From NCBI GenBank assembly GCA_903918755.1, contig CAIXFN010000081.1:1-64000 (forward strand): DNA of 64,000 nt. The letters are read 5' to 3'. Every line of letters starts with the position of its first letter. Positions within the stretch are counted from its first letter, which is position 1. The DNA comes from an uncultured Pedosphaera sp. GTDB taxonomy: Bacteria; Verrucomicrobiota; Verrucomicrobiia; Limisphaerales; Pedosphaeraceae. A model generated the notes under the pieces. The model saw only the letters and a program-made list of their open reading frames with translations. It searched no databases and was not told the origin of the DNA. The position numbers and the translations under genes were made by a program. Below, in pieces: positions 8,620 to 20,375 of the stretch.

Positions 8620-10011
8620 ATGTTTCGCCGACTCCTGACCCCCGGGTGCATCCTGCTCCTCATCGGAGCCAGTTTCTCCAGCGCCCAGGAGGGGCCCGCC
8701 GGACCCGCCCGGGGGGCGATGAGACGCGCCGCCCCCCCCGGGGTGGAGGTCAGTTCCAGCAGTTCCCGCCAATTCACCATCCGGGCGGAACCCCGCACCG
8801 GCTGGTTGCCGCACCTTGGTTCGGCCACGAATATCGTGCGCCTGGAGCGCTCACTCCTGGCCGTTTCCTGCGAACGGGTCAAGTCCGCCGTCCTCACGAG
8901 CCTCGGGCTTCCAGACCAGTGGCATGACCGGATTGCGATTGAACTGCATCCCGCGCGGCGGCTCGATGAGGTCATCGTCGTCCATTCCATTTTATCCGGG
9001 GCGGGCTGGAGCTATCGCGTGGAATTACCCGATACTTTGGAGCGGGAACGGCTCACCGCCGCGCTCGTGGAAGTGGTGCTGCGGGAGATCGCCAACCGCA
9101 AATCGACCGGTCGGAATGTGGAAATCCCCGCCTGGCTTTCGCTCGGGCTGGCGCGCGAACTGCTCCAATCCGCCACCACCGACCTGATTCTTGACCCGCC
9201 CAACCAGAGCCAGCGGGGCGTCAGTTTTAACCCGGTGCTCCGGGACCGGCAGCATGCGGACCACCTGGCCCACTCCCGCCAGCAACTCGCGCGCCGCCCG
9301 CCCCTGACTTTCACCGAACTTTCCTGGCCCGCCGATGACCAACTGGTGGGGGACGCCTTGGAATCCTTCCGCAGCAGTGCCCAATTTTTCCTCGCCGCCC
9401 TGCTGGCCTTGCCCGAGGGGGCAAAAGATCTGCAGCACTTCCTGGAGTTATTGCCCAGCCATCTCAACTGGCAAATCTCCTTCCTGAAAGCGTTTCAGAA
9501 GCGTTTCCGGACTTCGCTGGAATTGGAAAAGTGGTGGGCGCTGCAGGTGGTGGACTTTACCGCCCGGGAAATGGGAGAAACCTGGCCGCCGGAATTAAGC
9601 TGGCAGAAGTTTGAGGAAATCCTCCACACCCCGGTGGAAATCCGCACCCGCCCCGAAGAATTGCCCCTCCGCACCGAAATGTCGCTGCAGACCATCATCG
9701 CCCAATGGGACCCTGCCCGCCAGGAGGGGGTACTGGAGGAAAAAGTGCGCCAGCTGGGAATTCTTCGCACCCGGGTGGCCCGGGACTTGGTTCCCCTGGT
9801 GGATGCTTACCGTCAGGTTTTGAGCGAGTTCCTCGCCGCGCGGGGCCCCCTTCCCAACACCCTGGCCAGCCACAATCAGGCCCGTCAGGCAGCCGCTTCC
9901 CATGGACCCCAGACTTTGCGGGAACTGGACCAATTGGACGCGCGACGCAGCCAATTGCGCCAGACGACCATCGTCCAGACCGGTATTTCCGGCGGCGCCA
10001 AGGGTCGCTGA
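8620..10011 (+). CDS. Secreted protein of unknown function
   Basis: The 463-residue product starts MFRRLLTPGCILLLIGASFSSAQ, a clear signal peptide, so it is exported. I do not recognise the mature part. One segment (VEIPAWLSLGLARELL, near residue 175) looks like the PAWL-xxGLAxxL block of peptidase-MA-type metalloproteins. No HExxH motif is present, so an active protease is unlikely. The C-terminal third is helical and charged. The gene follows the methyltransferase by 10 bp, probably in the same transcript. Confidence 0.6.
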   Translation: MFRRLLTPGCILLLIGASFSSAQEGPAGPARGAMRRAAPPGVEVSSSSSRQFTIRAEPRTGWLPHLGSATNIVRLERSLLAVSCERVKSAVLTSLGLPDQWHDRIAIELHPARRLDEVIVVHSILSGAGWSYRVELPDTLERERLTAALVEVVLREIANRKSTGRNVEIPAWLSLGLARELLQSATTDLILDPPNQSQRGVSFNPVLRDRQHADHLAHSRQQLARRPPLTFTELSWPADDQLVGDALESFRSSAQFFLAALLALPEGAKDLQHFLELLPSHLNWQISFLKAFQKRFRTSLELEKWWALQVVDFTAREMGETWPPELSWQKFEEILHTPVEIRTRPEELPLRTEMSLQTIIAQWDPARQEGVLEEKVRQLGILRTRVARDLVPLVDAYRQVLSEFLAARGPLPNTLASHNQARQAAASHGPQTLRELDQLDARRSQLRQTTIVQTGISGGAKGR

Positions 10012-10028
10012 TTTCGCCCACCCCTCCC

Positions 10029-10056
10029 TTGACAGGTCCAAGTCTAAAATTATAGT
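10029..10056 (+). promoter_or_regulatory. Strong sigma-70 promoter for kamA
   Basis: TTGACA (10029-10034) is separated by 16 bp from TATAGT (10051-10056), close to consensus. Transcription would begin about 7 bp downstream, near 10063. That is only about 3 nt before the annotated ATG at 10066, so the mRNA would be almost leaderless. Confidence 0.6.
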
Positions 10057-10065
10057 TCGGTCAAC

Positions 10066-11310
10066 ATGTCGAATGACACTGCAGAAGGCGACGACGGAGA
10101 CGCGGCGCGCGCGGGATTGAAAAAGCTCCATTTTTTAAAGGAATTCCAGCCGGGAGGCCGGGGCTTTTGGAGCCACGTTCCGGACGCCGAGTGGAACGAC
10201 TGGCGGTGGCAGCTAAAACACCGCATTACCACCCTGGAACAATTGCAACGGCTGTTGCCGACGCTCTCCCCCGAGGAACATGCCGGCACTTTGCTGGCCA
10301 ACACCAAGCTGGCGCTCGCCATCACGCCGTACTTTTTTAACCTGATTGATCCGGCGGACGAGAATTGCCCGATCCGCCGCCAGGTGATTCCCCGCATTGA
10401 GGAAACCACGACTGCCAGTTGGGAAATGTCGGACCCCTGCGGCGAGGATTCCCATTCGCCCGTCCCGGGCCTGGTGCATCGCTACCCGGATCGGGTGCTG
10501 TTTCTGGTGACCGACCGCTGCGCCTCCTATTGTCGCTACTGCACCCGGTCCCGCCTGGTGAGCAACGCGACGGGCTATGATTTCCATCCCGAATTCGAGA
10601 AGCAGATCGACTACATCCGGCGCACCCCGGCGGTGCGTGATGTGCTGCTCAGCGGTGGCGACCCCCTGTTGTTGAGTGACGACAAACTGGGTTATCTCTT
10701 GCGCGCCCTGCGCGCGATTCCCCACGTGGAGTTCCTGCGCATCGGTTCGCGGATCCCGCTCTTTCTGCCCCAACGCATCACGCCGGAACTGTGCGCCTTG
10801 CTCAAACAATTCCACCCGCTGTTCCTGAGCATTCATACCAACCATCCACGGGAATTGACCACCGAGGTGCGCGCCGCGCTGGGCCGGCTGGCCGACGCAG
10901 GCATCCCCCTGGGCAACCAGTCCGTGCTCTTACGCCAGGTGAACGATGATGTCGTGGTGATGCGCGCCTTGATGCAGAAGCTGCTGATGTGCCGGGTGAA
11001 GCCCTACTACCTGTATCAGTGCGACCTCATCGCCGGATCCGCGCATTTGCGCGCCAGTGTGCGCGAAGGGCTCGAAATCATGGAAGGATTGCGCGGTCAC
11101 ACCACCGGTTACGCAATTCCGCAATATGTGATCGACGCGCCCGGCGGAGGCGGCAAGGTGCCCATCAACCCCAACTACGTTCTGCAACGGAACGAGGACC
11201 GCGTCATCATCCGCAACTTTGAGGGGAAGGTTTTTGAATACCCCGAAGCGGTCGATGGCACGCCACTGCTGGACGCCCCGAAAGAGATCGAAGCGGCGGA
11301 ACTCGTCTAG
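10066..11310 (+). CDS. kamA: KamA-family radical SAM lysine 2,3-aminomutase
   Basis: Lysine 2,3-aminomutase converts L-lysine to beta-lysine using a 4Fe-4S cluster, SAM and PLP. The 414-residue length matches the family. An N-terminal WNDWRWQLKHRIT block typical of KamA precedes the radical-SAM cysteines C152-x3-C156-x2-C159 (DRCASYCRYCTR). The conserved LLSGGDPLLL follows, and the PLP lysine lies in APGGGGKVPINPNYV. The longer N- and C-terminal regions favour KamA over the shorter EF-P lysine mutase EpmB, and no EpmA or EF-P gene is near. Beta-lysine serves in lysine fermentation or as an osmolyte; which applies here is not shown. Confidence 0.88.
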   Translation: MSNDTAEGDDGDAARAGLKKLHFLKEFQPGGRGFWSHVPDAEWNDWRWQLKHRITTLEQLQRLLPTLSPEEHAGTLLANTKLALAITPYFFNLIDPADENCPIRRQVIPRIEETTTASWEMSDPCGEDSHSPVPGLVHRYPDRVLFLVTDRCASYCRYCTRSRLVSNATGYDFHPEFEKQIDYIRRTPAVRDVLLSGGDPLLLSDDKLGYLLRALRAIPHVEFLRIGSRIPLFLPQRITPELCALLKQFHPLFLSIHTNHPRELTTEVRAALGRLADAGIPLGNQSVLLRQVNDDVVVMRALMQKLLMCRVKPYYLYQCDLIAGSAHLRASVREGLEIMEGLRGHTTGYAIPQYVIDAPGGGGKVPINPNYVLQRNEDRVIIRNFEGKVFEYPEAVDGTPLLDAPKEIEAAELV

Positions 11311-11314
11311 GCGG

Positions 11315-11845
11315 CTAGAACTGGCCTTCCTTTTCCTTGAAGAGGACGTTGAAGGTGGTCAACGAACCGTAGCACCGCGTGATGTATTGCTGCATTTCGA
11401 CTTTCTCACCGTCGGAAAGCTTTTCATGGGCATTGATCTTCTGCTCGAGCACCCGCAAATTGTTGCGCACCATGACGATTTTATGGAAGAAGACCTCCAG
11501 GGGCACTTCCTTGGTTTGCAGCGCCGGGTCGGCGGGATGCAGCACCACCCGGCCATTGTGCCACCGGTAGCCCAGTTCCTCGATTTTCTGCTCGGGCTTT
11601 TCCAGGCCCAGTTCCGCGATGGCGGCCTGTACCGTTTCCTCGATGAACAGTTTGAGGGGCTGGTCCAGACCGGTGATGGCCACCTGAGGTTCCGCCGGCT
11701 CCACCCCGCTGATCTCGGGCGCCACGGTTCGTTTCCCGTCCGCAAATAAAATGTCCGCGGTGTGTTCCGCGATGGTCTTCACCGTTCCCACTCCGTATTG
11801 GGGATGACGGACTTTCATTCCCAAATGCAATGACTCAAGTTTCAT
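11315..11845 (-). CDS. Uncharacterised cytosolic protein with Tudor-like start
   Basis: This 176-residue protein begins with [18 protein letters not shown], a pattern found in small SH3/Tudor-like beta barrels such as DUF3553, CarD and the PcrA C-terminus, which bind RNA polymerase. A middle part and a helical C-terminal part ([30 protein letters not shown]) follow. The tail resembles conserved proteins of Verrucomicrobia whose role I do not know. There is no signal peptide. It is convergent with kamA, 4 bp apart, and divergent from the HD-domain gene. Confidence 0.6.
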   Translation of the reverse strand: MKLESLHLGMKVRHPQYGVGTVKTIAEHTADILFADGKRTVAPEISGVEPAEPQVAITGLDQPLKLFIEETVQAAIAELGLEKPEQKIEELGYRWHNGRVVLHPADPALQTKEVPLEVFFHKIVMVRNNLRVLEQKINAHEKLSDGEKVEMQQYITRCYGSLTTFNVLFKEKEGQF

Positions 11846-11967
11846 GAATCGATTTTAGCGCCCCTCGCTGGTTGGGCAATCCTGAATCCCAAGCAGGAAT
11901 CCCGGGCGCCGACATTGCCTCGATATTCCATTTTCCGCGGCCCGGGACCTATGCCATTCTTGGTTCC

Positions 11968-12522
11968 ATGACGCGCGCTGAAGCCCTGATCTTACTGCAC
12001 GAATTTACCCAGTCCGGGTCGCTCCGCCGACATGCCATTGCGGTCGAGGCCGCCATGCGGTTCTATGCGAATCGTTCGGGCGGCGACGCCGACATCTGGG
12101 GAATGACTGGTTTGCTCCATGATTTCGATTACGAACGCTGGCCAACCATTCCGGAGCACACGCTTGAGGGGGCAAAAGTGCTTCGCGCCAAGGGGGTGGC
12201 GGAGGAAATCATCGGCGCCATTCTTTCTCACGCCGAGTGGAATCGCGGCGAATTCCCCCTCGACCGTCCGCTTCGCAAGACGCTCTTTGCCGTGGATGAA
12301 CTGAGTGGATTTATCATGGCGGTCGCGCATGTTCGACCGGATAAACTCACCGGAATGACCCCGGGGAGCGTCCGCAAAAAAATGAAACATGCCGCCTTCG
12401 CTGCCGCGGTCAAACGTGAGGACATCGAAGCCGGCGCACAAATGCTTGAGCTTTCGTTGGATGACCACATCGCCAACGTCATCAGCGCATTGCAGGGCAT
12501 CGCAGCCCCGTTGGGCTTTTAG
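11968..12522 (+). CDS. HD-domain phosphohydrolase
   Basis: The 184-residue protein has the metal-binding residues of the HD superfamily in order: H in SLRRHAIAV, the HD pair in GLLHDFDYE, a third H in AILSHAEW, and D in FAVDELSGF. These proteins hydrolyse phosphate esters or nucleotides; this compact form is common and its substrate unknown. I place the start at the ATG at 11968 (MTRAEAL), where homology begins, and not at an earlier in-frame codon. Confidence 0.75.
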   Translation: MTRAEALILLHEFTQSGSLRRHAIAVEAAMRFYANRSGGDADIWGMTGLLHDFDYERWPTIPEHTLEGAKVLRAKGVAEEIIGAILSHAEWNRGEFPLDRPLRKTLFAVDELSGFIMAVAHVRPDKLTGMTPGSVRKKMKHAAFAAAVKREDIEAGAQMLELSLDDHIANVISALQGIAAPLGF

Positions 12523-12606
12523 CGCCGGCAGCGAATCCGTGGGTTCGAATGGGGATGCGCTTTGGATTGCGACGCATGGCAGGATGAGGAAAACTGCGAT
12601 TCTTCT

Positions 12607-15534
12607 TCAAGGATTCCGGAGGCGATAGAATACCGCGGGATTTGTCGCCGTCAGCAGCACTTGAAAATGCAGGTTCTGGGAAATGAAAGTCGGTGCGTTG
12701 GGAAAAGCGATCCACTCCGGGGGGAAAAGATTGGACGTTTGTTCCAGGTGGAACTGGGCGGAGGGAATGATCCAGGATAGACTTGGTTGGCCAAGCTGAA
12801 TGCCAGTTTCAAGCCGGGGACTTGGGGGAAAGGTCAGCTCAAAAATATTTTGATCGCCGGCGGCCAAAATCTGGAAACCATCCGCGGAGGAAGCGATCGC
12901 CGCCCAGATGGCCGCCGGCAGAAGTTGCGGATGCCAGCTCTGACCAGCATCGGAAGAAGTGTAAACCGGGGTGCTGCCCGAGCGGGAGATTGCCGCCATC
13001 CGGTTGCCATCCGCCGAAACCGTGACTTGCTGCCAATTTGTCAAAGGCAAATCCAACGCCACCCAGGAGGATCCGGCATTTCGGGAAAGATAAATCGGGC
13101 CGCTGTGTTGCCCGCCGACGGCGGCCAGCAGGGTGCGACCGTCCGCGGAGGCAGCGACCGACCGCCAATACTGATTCCCCAGGTTGATTTCAGACCATAG
13201 CTGCCCTCCGTTGCGGGAGAGGTAAAGCGGCCCGTTCGTGCCGGCATCCAATCCTCCTGCCGCGATGATCAACGTGCGCCCATCGGCGGAAGCTGCGAGC
13301 GCACTCCAATTGGCTGGAATGCCGGGGCTGTTGGTGGTCCAGGACTGACCGCCATTGGTCGAAATCAGCACTTGTTGCGCGAACGGGTCCGCGGCGGCCA
13401 CGGAAAGGCCGTCTCCGGAAGCCGCCATGGCGTACCAATTGTGATTGGCGCTGCTGGATTTGGCCCAGCTAATTCCCCGATTGGTGGAGTAATAAACCGG
13501 TCCGGCATTTGCCGAAAAGGGTCCGCCGCCACCCACGACCAGTCGCTTACCATCCGCCGAGATGGTGATGGAGTGCAACGGCGATCCAGCGAGGTTGGTC
13601 AGACTCCAGGTTTGTCCCGTATCAGACGACAGGAGCAGGGTTGCGGAACCAGCGATCCCAGCCACCTGACGGCCATCGGCCGAAACGGCGAGGGACCGCC
13701 ATTCCTGAGCTGGCGGCACGGGGAGGATACTCCAGGGTGGCAGGATGAATTCAAGGGCCGCGCCGGATGCGGTGCCCAGAGCGTTGGAGGCGACCACCTG
13801 GAAGGAGTAGATTTGACCGGCGGTGAGGCCCGCAAGCCGGGATTGCACGGCCAAAGGGATCGCCGCATCCCCAACCGGAAGGGCAGGCGTTTGAAGCGCG
13901 AGCGAATTGGGACCGCCCCAACGGAAAAAGACGCTCGTTGCCCGGCCGGAAGAATTCACGCTCGCATTCAACAAGACATTCCCGACGGCGTCGGGTTGGG
14001 CGGGCAAGGTGACCGCAGTCGGAGCGAGACCCACTTGAAAGGTCACATCGTTCCCCAAGACCACGCCAAGACTGTTGGAGCCGGCCACACGGTAATGGTA
14101 AGTAAGCTGGCCGCTTAAAGGGGAGACGGCAGCGCCAATCGGCATGCTGACATTGGCCGCGAGATTGGTGAAACCCGCCAGGTTCCCATAGTTCGTGTCC
14201 CCCCCCCATTCAAACCAGGCGACGGAGGGATTGCTGCCAAGGGTGATTTGCCCACGGAAATCCGCCCCCGTGGCGGAAACCCCGCTGACGGGCAACGTGG
14301 TTGCGACCAACGGCAGGACCGTGATCATCGCGTTACTGCTGCCAGTGACACCGAAAGAGTTTGCCGCCGTCAATGAGTAGCCGCCGGATGCAGCCAGGGA
14401 AACGCCGGGAATCAGGAGGTTGCTGTTGGTGGCATCGGGGATGGTAGCACCGCCATATTGCCATTGGTACCGGATGGGTTTCGCGCCAAACACACCGGCA
14501 GTCAATAGCAGGTTGGCACCCGCCGGCACCACGACATTCGTAGGGGATTGAAAAACCATCGGGTTCAAAGCCTGGTAGGCGAAAACCTGGATGCGCGCGT
14601 TATAATAATCAGGCACAAAGACATAGTTGCCCGTCGGATCCAGTGTGATTCCGGCCGGGGAATTGAATTGACCAGGGCCGGTCCCCAATTCGCCCCATTC
14701 GGTCAGAAAGGTGCCGTTGCTGGTAAATTTCTGGATGCGATTGTTGGGGCCATCCACAACGTAAACATTCCCAGTAGCATCAGCCGCAATTCCGGCCACT
14801 TCAATGGATCCGGCTCCATTCGGACCATAAGAACTCCATTGCAAGAGAAAGTGCCCGGTGGAATCAAATTTCTGGACGCGAAAATCATTGAAGGATCCGC
14901 CGGGGCTGTCGACTACGTAGAGATTATCGTTCCCATCAAAGGTGATCACCCCCGGATTGCTGAACTGGCCGGCATTGGTGCCGGCACTGCCGAATTGTCC
15001 CAGGAACGAGCCCGTGCCGCTGAATTTATGGATACAATTATTGAAGCAATCCGACACAAAAACCTGCCCGGCGCTGTTCAAAGCCACGCCGTCGGGATTA
15101 TTGAGTTGACCGGGATTGGTTCCCAAGGCGCCCCATTGCGTCAGGAATTTTCCGTTCGCGTCAAATTTCTCAATGCGGTTGTTGTCCGGGTCCGCAACGT
15201 AGGAATTGCCCTGGCGATCGAAAGCCAGGGGGCCCGGGTAGGCAAACTGGCCGGGACCGGTTCCCTGAGTGCCCCAGTGGGAAAGGTAATTCCCGGTGGG
15301 GGCCACTTTGACCACGCTCGAAAACGTCGCGGCATAAATGTTGCCGGTTGCGTCTGTCGCCAGGGAATATGGCGACCAACCGCCGGGAATGCGCGACGCG
15401 TCGATGCTGAAGGCAAACCCCGGCGGAGGATCCGCGTGGGTAATGGAAGTGGTAAACCACAGCGCTAAAATTGCAAAAATAATGCCAGCCCAACCTTGAT
15501 CATGCCCCGGGCGTTGATCCATCGGGAGTTTCAT
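12607..15534 (-). CDS. Secreted NHL / Ig / sialidase-like repeat protein
   Basis: The product is about 975 residues, starting at MKLPMDQ with a signal peptide ending near SITHA. The first third consists of NHL repeats (for example DATGNVYVVDGPNNRIQKF and FDRQGNSYVADPDNNRIEKF), each about 45 residues. Ig-like and fibronectin-like segments follow. The last third has seven BNR/sialidase-type repeats carrying SADG or SGDG and SxDxGxxW Asp-box elements. The C-terminus ends in the LEQTSNLFPPEW...FYRLRNP module seen in many secreted verrucomicrobial proteins. It is probably a surface or extracellular binding protein; no catalytic residues of sialidases are evident. Confidence 0.7.
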   Translation of the reverse strand: MKLPMDQRPGHDQGWAGIIFAILALWFTTSITHADPPPGFAFSIDASRIPGGWSPYSLATDATGNIYAATFSSVVKVAPTGNYLSHWGTQGTGPGQFAYPGPLAFDRQGNSYVADPDNNRIEKFDANGKFLTQWGALGTNPGQLNNPDGVALNSAGQVFVSDCFNNCIHKFSGTGSFLGQFGSAGTNAGQFSNPGVITFDGNDNLYVVDSPGGSFNDFRVQKFDSTGHFLLQWSSYGPNGAGSIEVAGIAADATGNVYVVDGPNNRIQKFTSNGTFLTEWGELGTGPGQFNSPAGITLDPTGNYVFVPDYYNARIQVFAYQALNPMVFQSPTNVVVPAGANLLLTAGVFGAKPIRYQWQYGGATIPDATNSNLLIPGVSLAASGGYSLTAANSFGVTGSSNAMITVLPLVATTLPVSGVSATGADFRGQITLGSNPSVAWFEWGGDTNYGNLAGFTNLAANVSMPIGAAVSPLSGQLTYHYRVAGSNSLGVVLGNDVTFQVGLAPTAVTLPAQPDAVGNVLLNASVNSSGRATSVFFRWGGPNSLALQTPALPVGDAAIPLAVQSRLAGLTAGQIYSFQVVASNALGTASGAALEFILPPWSILPVPPAQEWRSLAVSADGRQVAGIAGSATLLLSSDTGQTWSLTNLAGSPLHSITISADGKRLVVGGGGPFSANAGPVYYSTNRGISWAKSSSANHNWYAMAASGDGLSVAAADPFAQQVLISTNGGQSWTTNSPGIPANWSALAASADGRTLIIAAGGLDAGTNGPLYLSRNGGQLWSEINLGNQYWRSVAASADGRTLLAAVGGQHSGPIYLSRNAGSSWVALDLPLTNWQQVTVSADGNRMAAISRSGSTPVYTSSDAGQSWHPQLLPAAIWAAIASSADGFQILAAGDQNIFELTFPPSPRLETGIQLGQPSLSWIIPSAQFHLEQTSNLFPPEWIAFPNAPTFISQNLHFQVLLTATNPAVFYRLRNP

Positions 15535-15788
15535 AATTTGGGACCGTACCACGAAGGCTCTGAATTCAACAATGTGCGTTTGTTCGCACAGACACATAAC
15601 CTTGGACGCCGCGCCACGGCGGCGGAAATCGGTTTACTCTTTTGCCCAGGTCGCTCGCGCCCGCCCCTGGCCTTGATGGCACGCCAGCGCTCTAAACTGG
15701 GAAAAGCCCTTTGTCGTACGCGCTGAGCAGCCAAGTCAGTTGCCGGACTGTGTTTGACAAAAATGCCCGAAAATGGAATGAAGGAGGA

Positions 15789-17222
15789 ATGAACGATCAT
15801 CGCTCGCGCCTTCCCTCCTGGGTTTTCTCGCTGGCCACCGCGGTCGCGCTGTCCGGCAGCGCGGTCAGCGACTGCGCGGCGCAGACCGGGCCTTCCCGGT
15901 TGGTGGTATTTGCCGATGTCGTCAAACTCGCGCAAGCCCACCAAAGTGATGACGTCATTCTGGCTTACGTCCGCAATGCCGGCGCGGCGTTCAATCTCAC
16001 GGCCGACGAAATCATTTATCTGAGCAACGCCGGGGTTTCCTCCCCGGTCATTGCGGCCTTGCAGGCCAGGGGCCCGGCCACCCCACCCCCGAGCAACCCG
16101 GCACCCGCGCCGGCACCCATCACGCCGATTGCCCCCACGCCCGTTTCCGGCCCCGGCGCGCCCCCTCCCGGCGGTGGACTCCCGCCGGCGGCCAGCGAAG
16201 CGCCGGAGGTGACGTTTGATTATTTTCATCGCCGGTTGCAAGCGGATGGCTCGTGGTTGGAACTGCCCGGTTACGGCAATGTCTGGCGGCCCAATGCCGC
16301 GGTGTTCAATCCGGATTGGCGCCCGTATTATGATCGCGGCCATTGGGTTTACACCGAGAACGGCTGGTTTTGGGAATCCGAGGAGGCCTGGGGCGAAATC
16401 GCTTTCCATTACGGACGGTGGCACCGCAGTCCCGCCCTCGGCTGGGTGTGGGTGCCCGGGTATGACTGGGCGCCTTCCTGGGTCTCGTGGCGGCATTCGG
16501 AAGGGTTCCTCGGCTGGGCCCCTCTGCCGCCCGAAGCCCGCTTTGAAGCGGGGGTGGGACTGTCCTTTAATGGCCGCGTCGGCGTGGAACTGGATTTTGG
16601 CCTGTCCGACGCCCATTACAATTTTATTGCCTACGATCATTTCTGGGAGCGGGACTATCACCGCTATTACGTCCCCCGGGAGCGGGTCGTCATTCTTTAT
16701 CGCGGCAGTCATCTGGCGAACACCTACCGGATCGAGAACCACCGCTTTATCAATGAAGGCTATGGCCGGGAACGCATTGCCCTGGTAACGCACCATGACG
16801 TCATCGTCGTCCGACCGGTCATTCGCGACCCGATCATTGTCCGACACGTGGAGAAAACCGTGGTCGTGGTGAATGTTGGGAATAATAATCACCCGGCCGA
16901 ACACAACGCCGCCGCCGGCCATGGCCCCGAGACGGCCAAACCCGCCCCGACAGCAGGGACTCCCGCCGCTCATGTGGCCACGCCGGCCACCGCCCCGCAC
17001 GACGCCACCGCCGGGGCAACGGGAGCCACTCCGAAAGTCACCCCGGCCGCAGCCACACCCGCCACGCCCACGCCGGTAACCTCCCCGAACCGGCCGAGCA
17101 CGTATTCCAGCGGTGGTGGGTCAGGAACGGGCGGTTCGTTGCCCGGGTCAACCCCGGTTCGGCCAAGTGGACCAACCGGCGGTGGCGGTGGCCGCACCAA
17201 CCGGCCACCCGTCAAGCATTAG
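15789..17222 (+). CDS. Secreted Trp-rich WxxGxW/DUF6600-type protein
   Basis: I place the start at ATG 15789, giving 477 residues with a signal peptide (SWVFSLATAVALSGSAVSDCAA). An AAGGAGG motif at 15781-15787 ends only 1 nt before this ATG, which is unusually close, so the start is uncertain. A small helical domain (about 35-90) and a Pro/Ala-rich linker precede a Trp-rich region. That region has the repeated pattern GHWVYTENGWFWESEEAWGE, HYGRWHRSPALGWVWVPGYDW typical of DUF6600/YXWGXW proteins. The C-terminal 100 residues are low-complexity Ala/Thr/Pro/Gly. The function is unknown; an envelope location is likely. Confidence 0.7.
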   Translation: MNDHRSRLPSWVFSLATAVALSGSAVSDCAAQTGPSRLVVFADVVKLAQAHQSDDVILAYVRNAGAAFNLTADEIIYLSNAGVSSPVIAALQARGPATPPPSNPAPAPAPITPIAPTPVSGPGAPPPGGGLPPAASEAPEVTFDYFHRRLQADGSWLELPGYGNVWRPNAAVFNPDWRPYYDRGHWVYTENGWFWESEEAWGEIAFHYGRWHRSPALGWVWVPGYDWAPSWVSWRHSEGFLGWAPLPPEARFEAGVGLSFNGRVGVELDFGLSDAHYNFIAYDHFWERDYHRYYVPRERVVILYRGSHLANTYRIENHRFINEGYGRERIALVTHHDVIVVRPVIRDPIIVRHVEKTVVVVNVGNNNHPAEHNAAAGHGPETAKPAPTAGTPAAHVATPATAPHDATAGATGATPKVTPAAATPATPTPVTSPNRPSTYSSGGGSGTGGSLPGSTPVRPSGPTGGGGGRTNRPPVKH

Positions 17223-17261
17223 TCACGGATACTCCTGCTGATTCCAAATGGACATAATAAA

Positions 17262-17290
17262 ACCGGGCGAAGCGGATCGCTTCGCCCGGT
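17262..17290 (-). terminator. Rho-independent terminator after argG
   Basis: A perfect 13-bp stem (ACCGGGCGAAGCG at 17262-17274 with its complement at 17278-17290) closes a 3-nt loop. Read on the minus strand it is followed by TTTTATTATG, a U-rich tail, and it lies 36 bp past the argG stop. The stem could also stop transcripts from the plus-strand gene ending at 17222, but no U-run follows in that direction. Confidence 0.8.
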
Positions 17291-17326
17291 TGACATCTGG
17301 CGCTGCTTGGGTCGGCCGTAGCCAGC

Positions 17327-18559
17327 TCAGCTCTGCTTATTGGCTTGGTGCACCTGCGCCGCCACTTTCAGCCGCAAGCCATTCAGTCGGATAAAGCCCG
17401 TGGCGTCATCCTGATTATAAGCCTTCGTCGGGTCAGCTTCCATGGTCGCAATGTGCGGGTTGTAGAGGCTGACCGGCGACTTCCGGCCGGCAGTCATGAT
17501 GTTGCCCTTGTAAAGCTTCACGCGGATGGTGCCACTGACGTTCTTTTGGCTTTCCGTCACCAGCGCCTGCAGAGCCAGCCGTTCCGGGGCGAACCAAAAG
17601 CCGTAATAAACCAGTTCGCCATACTTGGGAATCAATGAATCACGCAGGTGCATGACCTCGCGGTCCATGGTAATGCTCTCCATCTGGCGATGGGCGAAAT
17701 GCAGGATCGTGCCGCCGGGCGTTTCATAAACCCCGCGGGATTTCATGCCCACGAACCGATTTTCCACCAGGTCAACCCGGCCGATGCCGTGCTTGCCACC
17801 CAGTTTGTTCAGCGCCTTCATTACGCCGAGGGGATTCAGCGCTTTGCCATTCACCGCCACGCAATCGCCCTTGACGAATTCCAGCGTTACGTATTCGGCC
17901 TTGTCCGGCGCGTCCTCGGGGGAAACGCTCAGTTTGAACATGTCCTTGTGCGCGGGCGAGAAGGCGTCCAGCCAGGGATCTTCCAAAATGCCCGCTTCAT
18001 AGGAAATGTGCAGCAGATTGCGGTCCATCGAATAGGGCTTCTTGGCGCTCGCCTCCACGGGGATTTTTTTATCCGCGCAATACTGGATCATCTCGGCGCG
18101 GCCGGGGAACTGGGCCCGGAACGAGGCGTCGCGCCAGGGGGCGATCACCTGCAATTCAGGGGCGAGGGCGGCGGCGGTGAGTTCAAAGCGCACCTGATCG
18201 TTGCCTTTGCCGGTGGCCCCGTGGGCGATGTACTCCGCGCCTTCCTGCCGGGCGATTTCCACCATGCGCTTGGCAATCAGCGGGCGGGCGATACTGGTGC
18301 CGAGGAAATACTGGTTTTCGTAAATGGCCCCGGCCTGCATCATCGGGAAAATGAAATCCCGGGCGAACTCCTCGCTCAGGTCATCAATGTAGATCTTGGA
18401 AGCCCCTGACTTCAGGGCCTTCTTGTCGAGCCCTTTCAACTCCTCCTGCTGGCCAACGTCCGCGCAGAACGCGATCATCTCCGCGTTGTACTTTTCTTTA
18501 ATCCACGACAGCAGCACCGAAGTATCCAGGCCGCCCGAATATGCCAATACGATTTTCAT
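17327..18559 (-). CDS. argG: Argininosuccinate synthase
   Basis: ArgG joins citrulline and aspartate with ATP in arginine synthesis. From the ATG at 18559 the protein has 410 residues, the family norm. It begins with the pyrophosphatase motif [13 protein letters not shown], followed by [16 protein letters not shown] and the conserved [19 protein letters not shown] few codons upstream (MAVNRRR) could extend it but lie outside the conserved start. It is a single gene with its own terminator. Confidence 0.97.
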   Translation of the reverse strand: MKIVLAYSGGLDTSVLLSWIKEKYNAEMIAFCADVGQQEELKGLDKKALKSGASKIYIDDLSEEFARDFIFPMMQAGAIYENQYFLGTSIARPLIAKRMVEIARQEGAEYIAHGATGKGNDQVRFELTAAALAPELQVIAPWRDASFRAQFPGRAEMIQYCADKKIPVEASAKKPYSMDRNLLHISYEAGILEDPWLDAFSPAHKDMFKLSVSPEDAPDKAEYVTLEFVKGDCVAVNGKALNPLGVMKALNKLGGKHGIGRVDLVENRFVGMKSRGVYETPGGTILHFAHRQMESITMDREVMHLRDSLIPKYGELVYYGFWFAPERLALQALVTESQKNVSGTIRVKLYKGNIMTAGRKSPVSLYNPHIATMEADPTKAYNQDDATGFIRLNGLRLKVAAQVHQANKQS

Positions 18560-18760
18560 GCGCCGCCGATTAACCGCCATCCCCGGTCAATCGCCAAGCG
18601 GAAAATGGCGCCCCAAAACCGGCCATTGACTACCGGTCATTTCAGGGTACCCTTTTCCGCTTGTCGCAACCGGGGGGAAACCATGCTCCGGCGCCGGTGG
18701 AGGTCAGGTACGCTTCCCCTCCGTCCGGCACGACAAACCGGTTTTGAACACAATTGTTTC

Positions 18761-20371
<1,611 letters not shown>

Positions 20372-20375
20372 TCCC

